Shown piece by piece: positions 17,487-26,711 of a DNA stretch of 64,000 bases. The notes under the pieces are model-generated. The model was not told where the DNA came from. It searched no databases and worked only from the letters and a program-made list of their open reading frames with translations. The stretch's first letter is position 1. Every line of letters begins with the position of its first letter. Origin of the DNA: Komagataeibacter diospyri (GTDB lineage Bacteria > Pseudomonadota > Alphaproteobacteria > Acetobacterales > Acetobacteraceae); contig NZ_BDLU01000014.1 in assembly GCF_006538165.1 (NCBI RefSeq), forward strand, positions 62,001 to 126,000. The letters are read 5' to 3'. Both the position numbers and the translations under genes were made by a program.

Positions 17487-18293
17487 TTATGCAGCCGCAT
17501 GCTTTATCACGACCGAGGCTTCGGTTGTCAGCACGCGGAAGGTGAAGCTTTCCTGCAGGTACAGTTCCACTGCCGTGGCGGAATGGCTGCTGTAACCGAT
17601 GGAGACATCCTGCCCGATATCCAGTTCAAAATCACCGCCACGGGTGGACAGGATATAGGCGCCTTCAATGGCCGGGGCGCAGATGATCTTGCCCTCGATC
17701 ATCCGTTCCAGGTGGCGCAGGACAGGGTAGCCTTCCTCGTTCCCACCGCTGACGGCAGCGAACGCCCGGGCGCCAAGCACAATCGAATAGGGGCCGTTTA
17801 CGCCTGAAATACGCAGTTCATTCAGGCCATCGGCAATAATGGCGGGATAGTCGCGGGCGGATGCGGGCAGCGAGAACTGGCCGTTGGACGTGTCCTGCCC
17901 GATCCCCCGGATTCCGGCTGCGGCATAGCCGTCAAATATCGCGCGGTCCTCGGCATAGGCGATTTTCTTTGCCGCGTCCTTCAGCGGCTGCCAGTCGGAA
18001 TCCAGCGCCCCGCGTTCCACATCGTCAATCGCATCGCGGCTGAGCGAGAAGGGGACACGGAGTTCCACCAGCGGCAGGACCTTGCGCTGTAGTGCCTGCA
18101 CCCCGTCTGCCGGGCTGTTGATACGGGCGGTGTGGCCGGTATCGACGGCGGCAAAGCCGACGCCACGGGCTTCGGGCACGTCCACGACGCGCCGGCCGGC
18201 AAGGTAGCGGCGCAGCGTGCGGGATGCTTCCTGTTCGATATCCGCCCATGCGGCGTCGGAAATGGGGGCTAGGTTGCGGTGCAGATTGTTCAT
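17487..18293 (-). CDS. Encapsulin nanocompartment shell protein
   Basis: A 268-residue family 1 encapsulin, an HK97-fold shell protein that self-assembles into a protein cage in the cytosol. It starts NNLHRNLAPISDAAWADIEQ and shows RRVVDVPEARGVGFAAVDTG, the E-loop region and the C-terminal DIGQDVSIGYSSHSATAVELYLQESFTFRV typical of the family. It begins two bases after the stop of the DyP peroxidase gene, so the two are coupled. The peroxidase carries a C-terminal targeting peptide, which identifies it as cargo. Length matches the Thermotoga/Brevibacterium type. Confidence 0.95.
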   Translation of the reverse strand: MNNLHRNLAPISDAAWADIEQEASRTLRRYLAGRRVVDVPEARGVGFAAVDTGHTARINSPADGVQALQRKVLPLVELRVPFSLSRDAIDDVERGALDSDWQPLKDAAKKIAYAEDRAIFDGYAAAGIRGIGQDTSNGQFSLPASARDYPAIIADGLNELRISGVNGPYSIVLGARAFAAVSGGNEEGYPVLRHLERMIEGKIICAPAIEGAYILSTRGGDFELDIGQDVSIGYSSHSATAVELYLQESFTFRVLTTEASVVIKHAAA

Positions 18294-18294
18294 G

Positions 18295-19335
18295 TCAGAC
18301 TTCTTCCTTCAGTGACCCGATACCAAGTGAACCGCTGGCGGCGGGGGATGGTCCGGCCGGTGCGTCTTCAGTGCTGTCCGCTGGTGCGGCGGCCGCTTCG
18401 CCATATGTGGGGGCGGCATCAAGGAAATCGGCAGCGGGAATAAAAAACAGCACGCCCGTTACCGCGCGGCTGACATCCAGCAGGCGGTCGTAATTGCCCG
18501 GCGGGTTGCCAATGAACATGTTGTCCAGCATCCGCTCCACACGGGTTGGGGTTTTTGCGTATCCTATGAAGTAGGTTCCGAATTCACCCTTGCCCACTTC
18601 GCCAAAGGGCATGTTGTCGCGCACGATCTGCAGTTGCTCGCCATTTTCCTCGATATTGGTCAGGACATTGTGGGCATAGCTGGGCTTGGCGGCTTCGGGC
18701 AGTTCAATGTCGGACAGTTTTTTGCGGCCAATGATCTTTTCCTGCTGTTCGACGGGAATGGCGTCCCATTTTTTCAGGTCATGCAGGTATTTCTGGATGA
18801 TGACATAACTGCCGCCTGTAAAATCGGGGTCTTCATCACCAATCACGGTGGCATCGGTCGCGGCCTGATTGACCGGGTTTTCCGTGCCATCGACAAAGCC
18901 CAGCAGGTCGCGGGCATCGAAATACTTGAACCCGTGGACTTCATCCACCACCCGCGCAACGCCTTCCAGCCGGGCAGTGATGGCGGCTGCCAGTTCAAAA
19001 CACAGGTCCATGCGCGTCGCACGGATGTGGAACATCAGGTCACCGGGAGTGGAGGGTGCTTCATGCACCCCGTGGATGGCGCGGAAAGAGTGGAGTTCCT
19101 TCGGTTTTGGTTCCCCGAATACGCGTTCCCAGGCATCCGATCCGATCCCCGCGATACAGGACAGCCGCCCGTCGGGAATGCGGAAACCCACCCCACGCAC
19201 CAGTGATGACAGGTCGCCATACAGGTCACGAACCACGGCGCCATCATCTCCATCGCCAGGATCCAGCGTGAAGATCAGGAAAATCGCGGCACTGGTCAAT
19301 GTGGTGTCAACCGGCTGTGGTGTAGCTGAAGGCAC
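18295..19335 (-). CDS. DyP-type peroxidase, encapsulin cargo
   Basis: A 346-residue class B (YfeX-like) dye-decolorising heme peroxidase. The hallmark GXXDG appears as LLGFVDGTENP; a candidate proximal histidine lies in SYAHNVL; and the distal arginine/phenylalanine region is GTYFIGYAKTPTRVERMLDNM. After about residue 310 there is an Ala/Pro/Glu-rich linker ending GSLGIGSLKEEV, the encapsulin cargo-loading peptide. Start is GTG after GGGAGTAAGG. It heads a two-gene operon with the shell gene and should protect against peroxide inside the cage. Confidence 0.95.
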   Translation of the reverse strand: MPSATPQPVDTTLTSAAIFLIFTLDPGDGDDGAVVRDLYGDLSSLVRGVGFRIPDGRLSCIAGIGSDAWERVFGEPKPKELHSFRAIHGVHEAPSTPGDLMFHIRATRMDLCFELAAAITARLEGVARVVDEVHGFKYFDARDLLGFVDGTENPVNQAATDATVIGDEDPDFTGGSYVIIQKYLHDLKKWDAIPVEQQEKIIGRKKLSDIELPEAAKPSYAHNVLTNIEENGEQLQIVRDNMPFGEVGKGEFGTYFIGYAKTPTRVERMLDNMFIGNPPGNYDRLLDVSRAVTGVLFFIPAADFLDAAPTYGEAAAAPADSTEDAPAGPSPAASGSLGIGSLKEEV

Positions 19336-19597
19336 GCCTTACTCCCTGCATGGCGCCATGAAGAACATGTGGCAGGCCCGGCGCGGCGTAGGTCTGCGGA
19401 TGATGAGTGATTCTATACACTTCGCGCCGCCAGCAAAAGGGCCGCCACGATGATTTCTCCCTGTGTTCCGCTGTGGCATGATCCGGATGCATCCCTGAAC
19501 CCCGTCCGGACGTTGGCACATGGTTTCCCGCAACCGTGCGGGAATATTGCAACCTGCAGCGCGAAAAGCTGCCATGCCGGCGAAAGGGGGAGAAAGG

Positions 19598-20377
19598 ATG
19601 TTCATGCATGACTGGCTGAAATATATTTCCGCGCCTCAGCCCAACTTCAGGGAAATGCATGTGGTGAAAAAGAAGACCATTTATCATTTGACCAAGAACC
19701 TGCGTGACTGGGTGGATACTTTCATCATGCGGTTCTCCCTTCTGCCGGATCAGGCTCTTTTTGATCCCCATATCATGCAGTGGGTGCATGACCTGGAACA
19801 GAACTGGGAAAGAATTCGTGACGAGGCGCTGCAGATTGCGGCGACCGATATTCCTTCCCTCGGGGACATATCGCCCGATCACGGGCGTATTGCTGCTGAC
19901 CGCCGCTGGCATTCCTTCTTTCTCGAAGGATATGGCTACAGACGGCAGGAAAACCGGGCGCATGTGCCGACTGCCGCGGCGCTGATCGACCGGATCCCCA
20001 ATTTGTGCACCGCCAGCTTTTCCGTCCTGGAAGCGGGCTGCCATATTCCCCGTCACCGTGGCATGACCAAGGGCATGCTGACCTATCATCTGGCGCTGCA
20101 TGTTCCTGCCGATCGTGAAAACTGCTGGATCCAGTTCGAGGAAGGCGACAGGTTGCATGTCTGTCCATGGACCGAAGGCAGATCGATCCTGTTTGACGAT
20201 ACTTACAACCATGAAGTGTGGAACAACACGACCGACACCCGCTACGTCCTGCTGATTCAGGTCAGGCGGCCCTGCCGCTGGCCTGCACGCCTGCTGATGG
20301 ATGTTTTCTTTCGGGGTGTTCGGTACTCACGCTTTGTCCAGGACATTCGTAAAAATCTGGATCAACGTCAGTCATAA
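19598..20377 (+). CDS. Aspartyl/asparaginyl beta-hydroxylase family (LpxO-like)
   Basis: A 259-residue Fe(II)/2-oxoglutarate dioxygenase domain protein. The motif line includes IPRHRGMTKGMLTYHLALHV (first metal His and 2-oxoglutarate segment), WTEGRSILFDDTYNHEVWN (second His) and YVLLIQVRRP. LpxO enzymes hydroxylate the secondary acyl chain of lipid A; other members act on ornithine lipids or proteins. Here a hydrophobic C-terminal segment (WPARLLMDVFFRGV) may tie it to the membrane. I chose the ATG at 19598 after GGGGGAGAAAGG. It is divergent from the encapsulin operon. Confidence 0.85.
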   Translation: MFMHDWLKYISAPQPNFREMHVVKKKTIYHLTKNLRDWVDTFIMRFSLLPDQALFDPHIMQWVHDLEQNWERIRDEALQIAATDIPSLGDISPDHGRIAADRRWHSFFLEGYGYRRQENRAHVPTAAALIDRIPNLCTASFSVLEAGCHIPRHRGMTKGMLTYHLALHVPADRENCWIQFEEGDRLHVCPWTEGRSILFDDTYNHEVWNNTTDTRYVLLIQVRRPCRWPARLLMDVFFRGVRYSRFVQDIRKNLDQRQS

Positions 20378-20797
20378 CCTGTAACAGCCCCCATTGCTGC
20401 CCCGTGGTTCATGCCTGCGGGGCCAAAACATGCCGGGACATGCGCAGAATGTCCCGCGCCGCCACGAAGATGGCTGCAGGGGCGGAAATGGCATGGGATC
20501 GCAACACACGGCACTTGTATAACACGACGGGTCTGAACCTGACGTGCGCCATGACAGCGTGGCAATCAGCGCATACCGGATGTCGTGGGTCTTATGGTCC
20601 GGCAAACTGAAAAAACAGTATTTTTCATCTGGCGCCCGACGGGTTTTCTGGCCGGTTTTTCCCGCAGCGATTTCCCTTTGATAATTTTGTTCCATCGAAA
20701 GGGCAAAACGTGAAATACGCCTATTCCATGGGGATGCGGAAAGTGCAAAAAGGCACCGAAAAATCGACGTCATAACATATGGCGCAATCCAAAGCAG
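20378..20797. other. Gap without a recognisable gene
   Basis: A 420-base spacer before the MFS gene. Open frames on either strand translate to Met/Cys/Arg-rich sequence without motifs or ribosome sites, and I take them as noncoding. It turns AT-richer toward the MFS start, where a promoter is expected. Confidence 0.5.
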
Positions 20798-20803
20798 GTG
20801 AGC

Positions 20804-22000
20804 ATGCTGTTCAAGACACTTTCCACGGGCGCCGTGATCGGGCTGTGCGCCCTGTTTGCCTGTACATTTACCGCCCTGACCAGTGAAGTCGCCCCCGTGG
20901 GTATCCTGATTGAAATGGCGCGCGACTTCCACATTCCCGAAGGACAGGCAGGGTTGTCCGTCAGCGCCTTTGCGCTGATGGTCATGCTGGGTGCCGTGCC
21001 GCTTACGATCATGACAGCGCATATCGACCGCAAGCGGCTCGTGCTGCTGTCCCTGCTGGGCTATGTCGTGTCCAACCTTGCGGTGACGGTGGCGCCGACC
21101 TTCCTTATCCTGTGCGCGGGGCGTCTGGTCGGGGGGGTGGCACATGCGCTGCTCATGTCCATTGCAGCGGCCTATGCCGCGCGCCTGGTACCGCAGAACA
21201 TGACGGGACGGGCCATTTCATTCGTCTATGGCGGGACGTCGCTGGGCATGATCCTGGGGGTGCCGGGGGCGGCAGCGATCGGGCATCTGGCAGGGTGGCG
21301 CGTGGCCATGGGCGTCATGACCGTTCTGGCGGTGATCCTGACGGTGTGCATTGCGTTTTTCCTGCCGCCGGTCACGTCGCCGGTGCAGGTAAGGGAAGGG
21401 CTGCCCACTATCGGGGGCAGGCGTGCAATGCGCATATTCCTTGTTGTTGTAATGGTTGATGCGGTGTTCTTTTTTTCCCATCACCTGCTGTACACGTATA
21501 TTACGCCTTTATTACTGGCACATGGGCTGTCGGTGGGAACGCTCAGTATCGCGCTGCTGCTGACGGGTGGCTTCAGCATCCTTGGCCTGTGGGGGGCAGG
21601 GCAGGTGGTTGACAGCAGGCCCGCAGCCGGCTTGCTGGGCAGTGGGCTGGCCATGCTGGTGGGCATGGGGCTTATGTACGGGCACATCCTGTCCGGCTGG
21701 ATGGCGGTTGCGGCTGTTGGTCTGTGGTGTATCGGCTATGCCGCCATCGTGCCTTTTGTCATGTCGGGCGCAATCCGGGCGCGTGCGACACGCCCTGATG
21801 TTGCGGGGGCTGCGATCAATGCCGCATGTAACGCGGGTATCCTGCTGGGCTCCGCCGCAGGGGGACAGGTCCTGTCCCATGGCGGGTTTGCCGTCCTGGT
21901 CCCGCTATCCTGCTGCATGGTGCTGCTGGGGATCGTGCTGGCCTTTTTCAATCCCGCGGCTTTCCCCCGTGCATTGATACCTGCTGATGAGGAAGGATAG
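20804..22000 (+). CDS. MFS transporter, DHA1/AraJ-like efflux family
   Basis: A 398-residue, 12-helix major facilitator protein of the inner membrane. The N-terminal VAPVGILIEMARDFHIPEGQ and the loop HIDRKRLVL between helices 2 and 3 are typical of AraJ/NepI-type sugar or drug exporters; helix 4-5 has the motif GGVAHALLMSIAAAYAARLV. The central loop is short. A GTG six bases upstream is an alternative start. Substrate unknown. It is a single-gene unit upstream of a small Tudor-like protein gene. Confidence 0.85.
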   Translation: MLFKTLSTGAVIGLCALFACTFTALTSEVAPVGILIEMARDFHIPEGQAGLSVSAFALMVMLGAVPLTIMTAHIDRKRLVLLSLLGYVVSNLAVTVAPTFLILCAGRLVGGVAHALLMSIAAAYAARLVPQNMTGRAISFVYGGTSLGMILGVPGAAAIGHLAGWRVAMGVMTVLAVILTVCIAFFLPPVTSPVQVREGLPTIGGRRAMRIFLVVVMVDAVFFFSHHLLYTYITPLLLAHGLSVGTLSIALLLTGGFSILGLWGAGQVVDSRPAAGLLGSGLAMLVGMGLMYGHILSGWMAVAAVGLWCIGYAAIVPFVMSGAIRARATRPDVAGAAINAACNAGILLGSAAGGQVLSHGGFAVLVPLSCCMVLLGIVLAFFNPAAFPRALIPADEEG

Positions 22001-22064
22001 CCCCGACGCGCATAGGGGCCGGTTTGGGTAATGTTGGACGGATACGAAATAAAGGGATGCAGAC

Positions 22065-22274
22065 ATGACGGTATTTCACGTTGGAGACACAGTCTCATGG
22101 CCCTATGAAGGGGGACGCACCCATGGCACGGTCATTGGCGTGCATACCGTGCCATTTCAGGTCAGTGGCTATACCCATCACGCCACGGTGGATGAACCGC
22201 AATATGAAATCCGCTGTATCCGCACTGGGCATGTAGCCTTTCACAAACCGTCCACCCTGACCCGTGAAACGTAA
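22065..22274 (+). CDS. DUF2945 (hypervirulence-associated TUDOR-like) protein
   Basis: A 69-residue cytosolic protein. F-x-VGDTVSWPYEGGRTHGTV, then VSGYTHHATVDEPQYEI and a final HKPSTLTRE match the DUF2945 Tudor-like fold almost end to end. Members are small SH3/Tudor barrels of unknown function. It follows the MFS gene by 64 bases on the same strand and could share its transcript. Confidence 0.88.
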   Translation: MTVFHVGDTVSWPYEGGRTHGTVIGVHTVPFQVSGYTHHATVDEPQYEIRCIRTGHVAFHKPSTLTRET

Positions 22275-22280
22275 GCGACT

Positions 22281-22312
22281 GTTTGAAAATAGCTTCACCA
22301 GAAACTTTTTTC
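22281..22312. repeat. Two-hairpin repeat, fragment in reverse orientation
   Basis: GTTTGAAAATAGCTTCACC followed by AGAAACTTTTTTCAG is the reverse complement of the left part of the element at 4699-4785. The overlap with the acyltransferase stop shows that the copy touches the end of that gene. Confidence 0.5.
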
Positions 22313-24407
22313 AGTGAATGGCGACCTGTGTCGCTGCGGATACGGGCAGCGGTGTCGTGGGGATGGGGGGCTGCGCCGCAATCCGTGCCATGCCCTCGCC
22401 CATGACAGGTAGCAGTCCATCAAGCCGCGCCAGCAGGAAGTCGGCCCCCGCGCGCGACAGGTGTTGCGGATCAACGTAGAACGGGTTGTCCCCGTCGCGG
22501 AATTTGCATCCTGCGGATGAACACAACCCATCAGCCAGTGAAAAATAAATAATGTCCTGCCTGTCGGTCACCGCATTGTGTACCAGAACCGGGACAGGTT
22601 GGGTGGGCAGGGTAAGAAGTTCCACAGGTGCGATTTCCCTTACTGTCTGGAATGACGGGTCCAGCGCGCGTTCGGCCCTCTGGCGCATGGGCATGAACGC
22701 GGTCACTGCTTCCTTGGCGGGATCGAAGCGGAACTGGGGCACATCCCCCAGTACGACAACATGCTTGTGCGCATTGACCAGTACCTGCGTTGTATTGCGT
22801 AACGCAATGTCCAGCCGCGCAAGGCTGGCGGGCACGCCATGGTCCATCATGTCATGTGGGTCGGTATAGGCATCCCGCCCGGCGTCAGTGGCAAAGGGCG
22901 CGGCCCAGTAACCCGCCAGCACGACCGTCTGGACACGTGGGTCATGCATGATGGCGGCGAAGGCCTGTTCGTTATACTGTGCGCACTGCATGGCATGGCC
23001 GGGATGGGCAGGCATAAGCCGCGTGGTCCCCAGCAGAGGCGGGCAGGAGGATTTCGTGAACTGCACGAAATCAAATCCTGCCTGATCAGCCATATGGGAC
23101 AGGGATGCGGCAAGTGCGGATGCATGACTGTCTCCCAGCAGGGCGACGCGGGGGCGTCCCGTATCGTGTACGCAGCGTGGCGACATGTTCAGGTTGGATA
23201 TCCCGTAATTGGCCAGGCAGGGTTCACCCCGTCCCTGCGCCAGAACCTGTTCCGCAATAACCAGGGCCGGGTCAAAACGCCGGGGCAGACCATTGGATAC
23301 ATAGACTGCGGCCAGCATGCTGACACCCAGCGCAAGGCTGCCTGCGTACCGTAGTACGACGACAGGGTTGCTTCCACCACCCCGACGGAATGGCTGTTCG
23401 ATATAGCGCCATGACAGTGCGGCCGGCACCAGTGACACAATGCCCGCGCCCGCAAGCAGCAGTGGGGACGGTGCGCGTGCCGAACACAGCCAGATGAACG
23501 CCATAAGCGGCCAATGCCACAGATACCACGAATACGATATGCGTCCGATCCATATGAATGGCGGCGTGGACAGGATGGCGCGGTTGACGAAACTGCCATC
23601 CGACAGCAGCAGCGCCAGCGTGCCCCCAACCGGCAGGAGTGCGGCCAGACCGGGAAAGGGCGTATGTTCATCAAAAATGAATATGGATAGCCCGATAAGA
23701 AAAAGCCCCGTCCAACCAATTAAATGATTGACGGGGCGGGGAAAGGATAAAGTATAGTTCGATTTCGCTACGGCAAGGAACGTGCCCATGCCCATTTCCC
23801 ACGCCCGTGTGGGCAGCAGATAGAATACTGCGGCAGGCCACCGGCCCAGCCCGAACTGCGCCATGCACAGCGATCCAAGGCACAGCGCCCCGATAACGCA
23901 CAGTACAACGAGATGCCGCAACCGGCCGATCATAAGTAGAAGAAGCGGGAAAAACAGGTAAAACTGTTCCTCAACCCCCAGCGACCATGTCATGAGAAAC
24001 GGGTTGAGATGGGCATCGGGGGAAAAATAACTGATCTGTTTCCAGAACAGTATGTTGGACCATCCAAGTAACGCGCTTATGGCCCCCATACTGGTCTGTC
24101 GTAATTCCGCCGGGCTGGAAAGCAGCAGTCCCACCAGCATGACAGAGGCGATGACGGCCATGAGTGCCGGCAGGATACGCCGGGCACGCCGGGCGTAAAA
24201 CCCGGTAAAGCTGAAAGTCCCCCGCCCGATATCCCTGTAAACGATGCCACCGATCAGGAAACCGGAAATAACAAAGAAAATATCCACGCCAACAAATCCT
24301 GACTGTACAGGATAGACGCTGGCATGAAAAAGCACGACGGACGTTACCGCGATTGCGCGAAGGCCATCAATATCGCGCCGGTAATTGGCGTGCAAATTCA
24401 GGCTCAT
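22311..24407 (-). CDS. Acyltransferase-3 / SGNH-domain O-acyltransferase (OafA-like)
   Basis: This 698-residue protein has an N-terminal acyltransferase-3 domain of about ten membrane helices starting YRRDIDGLRAIAVTSVVLFH, with the family motif FVGVDIFFVISGFLIGG and the catalytic-region WSLGVEEQFYLFFPLLLL. A C-terminal periplasmic SGNH domain of about 300 residues follows, with the block I motif VALLGDSHASALAAS and a late DPQHLSRAGA (Asp-x-x-His). Such proteins transfer acetyl or other acyl groups to exopolysaccharide, O-antigen or peptidoglycan at the outer face of the inner membrane. I chose the ATG at 24407 because the domain begins there. The target glycan is unknown. Confidence 0.9.
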   Translation of the reverse strand: MSLNLHANYRRDIDGLRAIAVTSVVLFHASVYPVQSGFVGVDIFFVISGFLIGGIVYRDIGRGTFSFTGFYARRARRILPALMAVIASVMLVGLLLSSPAELRQTSMGAISALLGWSNILFWKQISYFSPDAHLNPFLMTWSLGVEEQFYLFFPLLLLMIGRLRHLVVLCVIGALCLGSLCMAQFGLGRWPAAVFYLLPTRAWEMGMGTFLAVAKSNYTLSFPRPVNHLIGWTGLFLIGLSIFIFDEHTPFPGLAALLPVGGTLALLLSDGSFVNRAILSTPPFIWIGRISYSWYLWHWPLMAFIWLCSARAPSPLLLAGAGIVSLVPAALSWRYIEQPFRRGGGSNPVVVLRYAGSLALGVSMLAAVYVSNGLPRRFDPALVIAEQVLAQGRGEPCLANYGISNLNMSPRCVHDTGRPRVALLGDSHASALAASLSHMADQAGFDFVQFTKSSCPPLLGTTRLMPAHPGHAMQCAQYNEQAFAAIMHDPRVQTVVLAGYWAAPFATDAGRDAYTDPHDMMDHGVPASLARLDIALRNTTQVLVNAHKHVVVLGDVPQFRFDPAKEAVTAFMPMRQRAERALDPSFQTVREIAPVELLTLPTQPVPVLVHNAVTDRQDIIYFSLADGLCSSAGCKFRDGDNPFYVDPQHLSRAGADFLLARLDGLLPVMGEGMARIAAQPPIPTTPLPVSAATQVAIH

Positions 24408-24699
24408 GGGGATCACCCTATAGAAAGCTGCGTGAAAACAGATTGGGGTGATCTTGCGATCCCACACAATTTGTTAACATTAATAAAATGAAAAGGTTGA
24501 TGCCGGTTCCACCCGGTATATAAATTTATTTATAAATAGAAACCATTGTGTTCGGCCTGCATCAGGGGGCTGCGCAAGGTAGCAGGCACTGTCGGTGCAT
24601 GCATGGTTTCTACCCCACAGAATTATGAAAGGCAGGGATGGCCCGATCCCCCTAATATACCCCGGATATTTCATGAAAAGAACCGGAGCCCACGCTGCC

Positions 24700-25485
24700 A
24701 TGCTGCTCAATACCATAGAACTCGGCCCTGAAAACGACGACCTGTCCCAGCCGCCCGTTGTCTTCCTGCACGGGTTGTTCGGGCGGGCACGCAATTTCGG
24801 TTTTTTCCAGCGTCGTATCGCAGCAACCCGCCGCACGCTGGCGCTGGACCTGCGCAATCATGGCGCAAGCCCGCATGGTCCGATGGACTACCCGACCCTT
24901 GCCGCTGATGTATGCGAAACACTGGCGGCCCATAACGCACTGCCCGCCACCGTGGTGGGTCATTCGATGGGGGGAAAGACCGCGATGATGCTGGCGCTCA
25001 GCTTTCCGGCCGAGGTGCATTCACTGATGGTGGTGGATATTGCACCGGGCGAGGGTGGCTTTTCCCAGTCCCATGAACTGGCCCGCAAACTGGCTGACCT
25101 TCCGTTGCCGGATTTCCTTGATCGCGCGGGGGCGGATGCCTGGCTGGGGCAGGTGATCCCTGAAAAATCCGTACGAGACCTTATGTTGATGAATCTCGAT
25201 CTGGGGGAAAGGCCGCGCTGGAATATCGGGCTGCGGGAAATAGTGGCATCAATGCCCGTCATCATCGGGTGGCCCGATCTTCAGCCCGGTATCCATTATG
25301 ACGGGCCAACCCTGTTTGTAGCGGGTGGACGCTCACACTATATCCAGCCCGATAACTATCCCGCCATGCGTCGGCTGTTTCCACATTACCGGCTGGAAAC
25401 CATACCTGATGCCGGGCATTGGGTGCATGCACAGGCGCCGCAGGCGTTTTTGACCGCGCTGGAACATTTCCTGCGCGTTGCCTGA
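24700..25485 (+). CDS. Alpha/beta hydrolase, YbfF-type esterase
   Basis: A 261-residue alpha/beta-hydrolase. The oxyanion segment is PVVFLHGLFGRARNF, the nucleophile elbow GHSMGGKTAMMLAL (Ser), the acid lies in the later strand and the catalytic His is in PDAGHWVHAQAP. LDLRNHGASPH is characteristic of the YbfF/ABHD11 group, which hydrolyse acyl-CoA or small esters. An ATG at 24673 is an alternative start; 24700 fits the family N-terminus (MLLNTIEL). It diverges from the acyltransferase gene across a 290-base AT-rich promoter region. Confidence 0.87.
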   Translation: MLLNTIELGPENDDLSQPPVVFLHGLFGRARNFGFFQRRIAATRRTLALDLRNHGASPHGPMDYPTLAADVCETLAAHNALPATVVGHSMGGKTAMMLALSFPAEVHSLMVVDIAPGEGGFSQSHELARKLADLPLPDFLDRAGADAWLGQVIPEKSVRDLMLMNLDLGERPRWNIGLREIVASMPVIIGWPDLQPGIHYDGPTLFVAGGRSHYIQPDNYPAMRRLFPHYRLETIPDAGHWVHAQAPQAFLTALEHFLRVA

Positions 25486-25499
25486 ATGGCGCAACCGGT

Positions 25500-25658
25500 T
25501 CAGTGATCGGTGTGGGGGCCACGGCTCCAGTGCTGGTTGGGGTTGCGATAATCCGCCGCTGTGCCTTCGTCACGGTAGGGATGGTGACGTTCGGGGCCGT
25601 AGCAGCCTGTGGCAGACAGGGTGATGAGGATAGCGGAAAACCTGATGATGTGGCGCAT
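25500..25658 (-). CDS. Small lipoprotein, similar to the one at 10477-10626
   Basis: A 52-residue protein starting MRHIIRFSAILITLSATGC (lipobox SATGC), followed by a short His/Pro/Tyr-rich tail with GPERHHPYRDEGTAADY. AGGAGG lies seven bases before the ATG. It shares the start MRHI, the size and the His-rich tail with the lipoprotein at 10477-10626, so they may be distant paralogues. It converges on the esterase gene. Function unknown. Confidence 0.65.
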   Translation of the reverse strand: MRHIIRFSAILITLSATGCYGPERHHPYRDEGTAADYRNPNQHWSRGPHTDH

Positions 25659-25810
25659 CGCAACCTCCTGCGGATGCGGTCTGAACGTCCGTGCGGCAGG
25701 GAAGTTTGTCCGGGGCACGTCATATGGCCCGCTGGTTGACGTCATGGCGTGGGGGCGGGATCCGAAAGGCATTTCTGAAGCCTGCCCATGAAACATCCGT
25801 GGGAATTCAA

Positions 25811-25893
25811 AGGTGTTTTTGGTGAAGCTGTTTTTTCAAAAAGCTTCAGGAAATACCGCTTTTTTGAAAAAAAGGCCGCACGCAAAGACTTTT
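25811..25893. repeat. Two-hairpin intergenic repeat
   Basis: GTTTTTGGTGAAGC, TTTTTTCAAAAAGCTTC and CCGCTTTTTTGAAAAAAAGG follow the same order as the complete copy at 4699-4785, with a few substitutions that weaken the second stem. It abuts the stop of the thiopurine methyltransferase gene, and the first hairpin can act as its terminator. Confidence 0.7.
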
Positions 25894-26560
25894 ATCCATT
25901 TCTTATCAATGCTTCTGCCCCGTAGCGCGGTTTCATGACCCATACGCTTTCCGTTGCGGGACAGCTTCCCTTCAGACCGCCCGGTATGGTTCTGTGCGCC
26001 ACGCGGTCCAGCGTAAATGTATCGCGATAATACTGTCGCAGCGCATTTTCATCGACCGAAAATGGTGGTCCTGCCTTGCGCGACTGGTCATATTCCATGC
26101 TGATCACCAGTTCAGGTGCCGCCTCGGTAATGGTGATGAGATGCCGGGCATAGGCCACGCGGGTGGGCGCGGGCAGGGCGATGAGCGCCGCACGGTCATA
26201 GACAGCGTCAACATGGCCCAGTTCCGTCCGCGTCAGGCTGAAGACGTTGCCTGTGAAAACACACAGAGACCCCGCTTCGTAACGTAACAGTGGGCCGGCC
26301 GGTGAAATGCGGGGTGCAAGCCCCAGTTCGAAAAAAATCTGGGTTACGGCAATAGGACTCAATTCGATGCCTGCAACCTGATACCCATATTCAAGCAGCC
26401 AGTGAATGTCGCGGCTTTTCCCGCATAATGGCACAAAGACCCGCGCGCCGACAGGCAGACGCAGGGCCATGAAATTATCAGTCAGCAGTGCATTGGGCCA
26501 TGGCTCGTGAAAGCCAATTTCATTGCGCTGCCATTTGCCATGCCAGAAGGTTTCATCCAT
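25892..26560 (-). CDS. tpm: Thiopurine S-methyltransferase family protein
   Basis: A 222-residue class I SAM-dependent methyltransferase. Start MDETFWHGKWQRNEIGFHE and the SAM-binding segment ARVFVPLCGKSRDIHWLLEYGYQVAGIELS are diagnostic of bacterial TPMT, which methylates thiopurines and, in some bacteria, tellurite or selenite. DAVYDRAALIALP is the motif following the SAM site. I chose the ATG at 26560 because the upstream extension would start at TTG. It is divergent from the disrupted SGNH-like gene. Confidence 0.92.
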   Translation of the reverse strand: MDETFWHGKWQRNEIGFHEPWPNALLTDNFMALRLPVGARVFVPLCGKSRDIHWLLEYGYQVAGIELSPIAVTQIFFELGLAPRISPAGPLLRYEAGSLCVFTGNVFSLTRTELGHVDAVYDRAALIALPAPTRVAYARHLITITEAAPELVISMEYDQSRKAGPPFSVDENALRQYYRDTFTLDRVAHRTIPGGLKGSCPATESVWVMKPRYGAEALIRNG

Positions 26561-26711
26561 TGCGTCGTATGCCTTCAATCCGCTTCATGTCCACAATACC
26601 GCTATCTTCCTCGGTGCGAAAGGCGGGCTCCATCACCCGTGCCGGGTTGCACGGGTGGGGGAATTATGGTTTCCACACACTGTCATCCAGGCGTTCGGAA
26701 CAGATGGATCG

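Noticed and set aside
20372-21145. 774-base leftward frame over the MFS gene and its upstream gap
   Set aside because: The translation is His/Gln/Arg-rich with no family signs, and it is antisense to a clear transporter.
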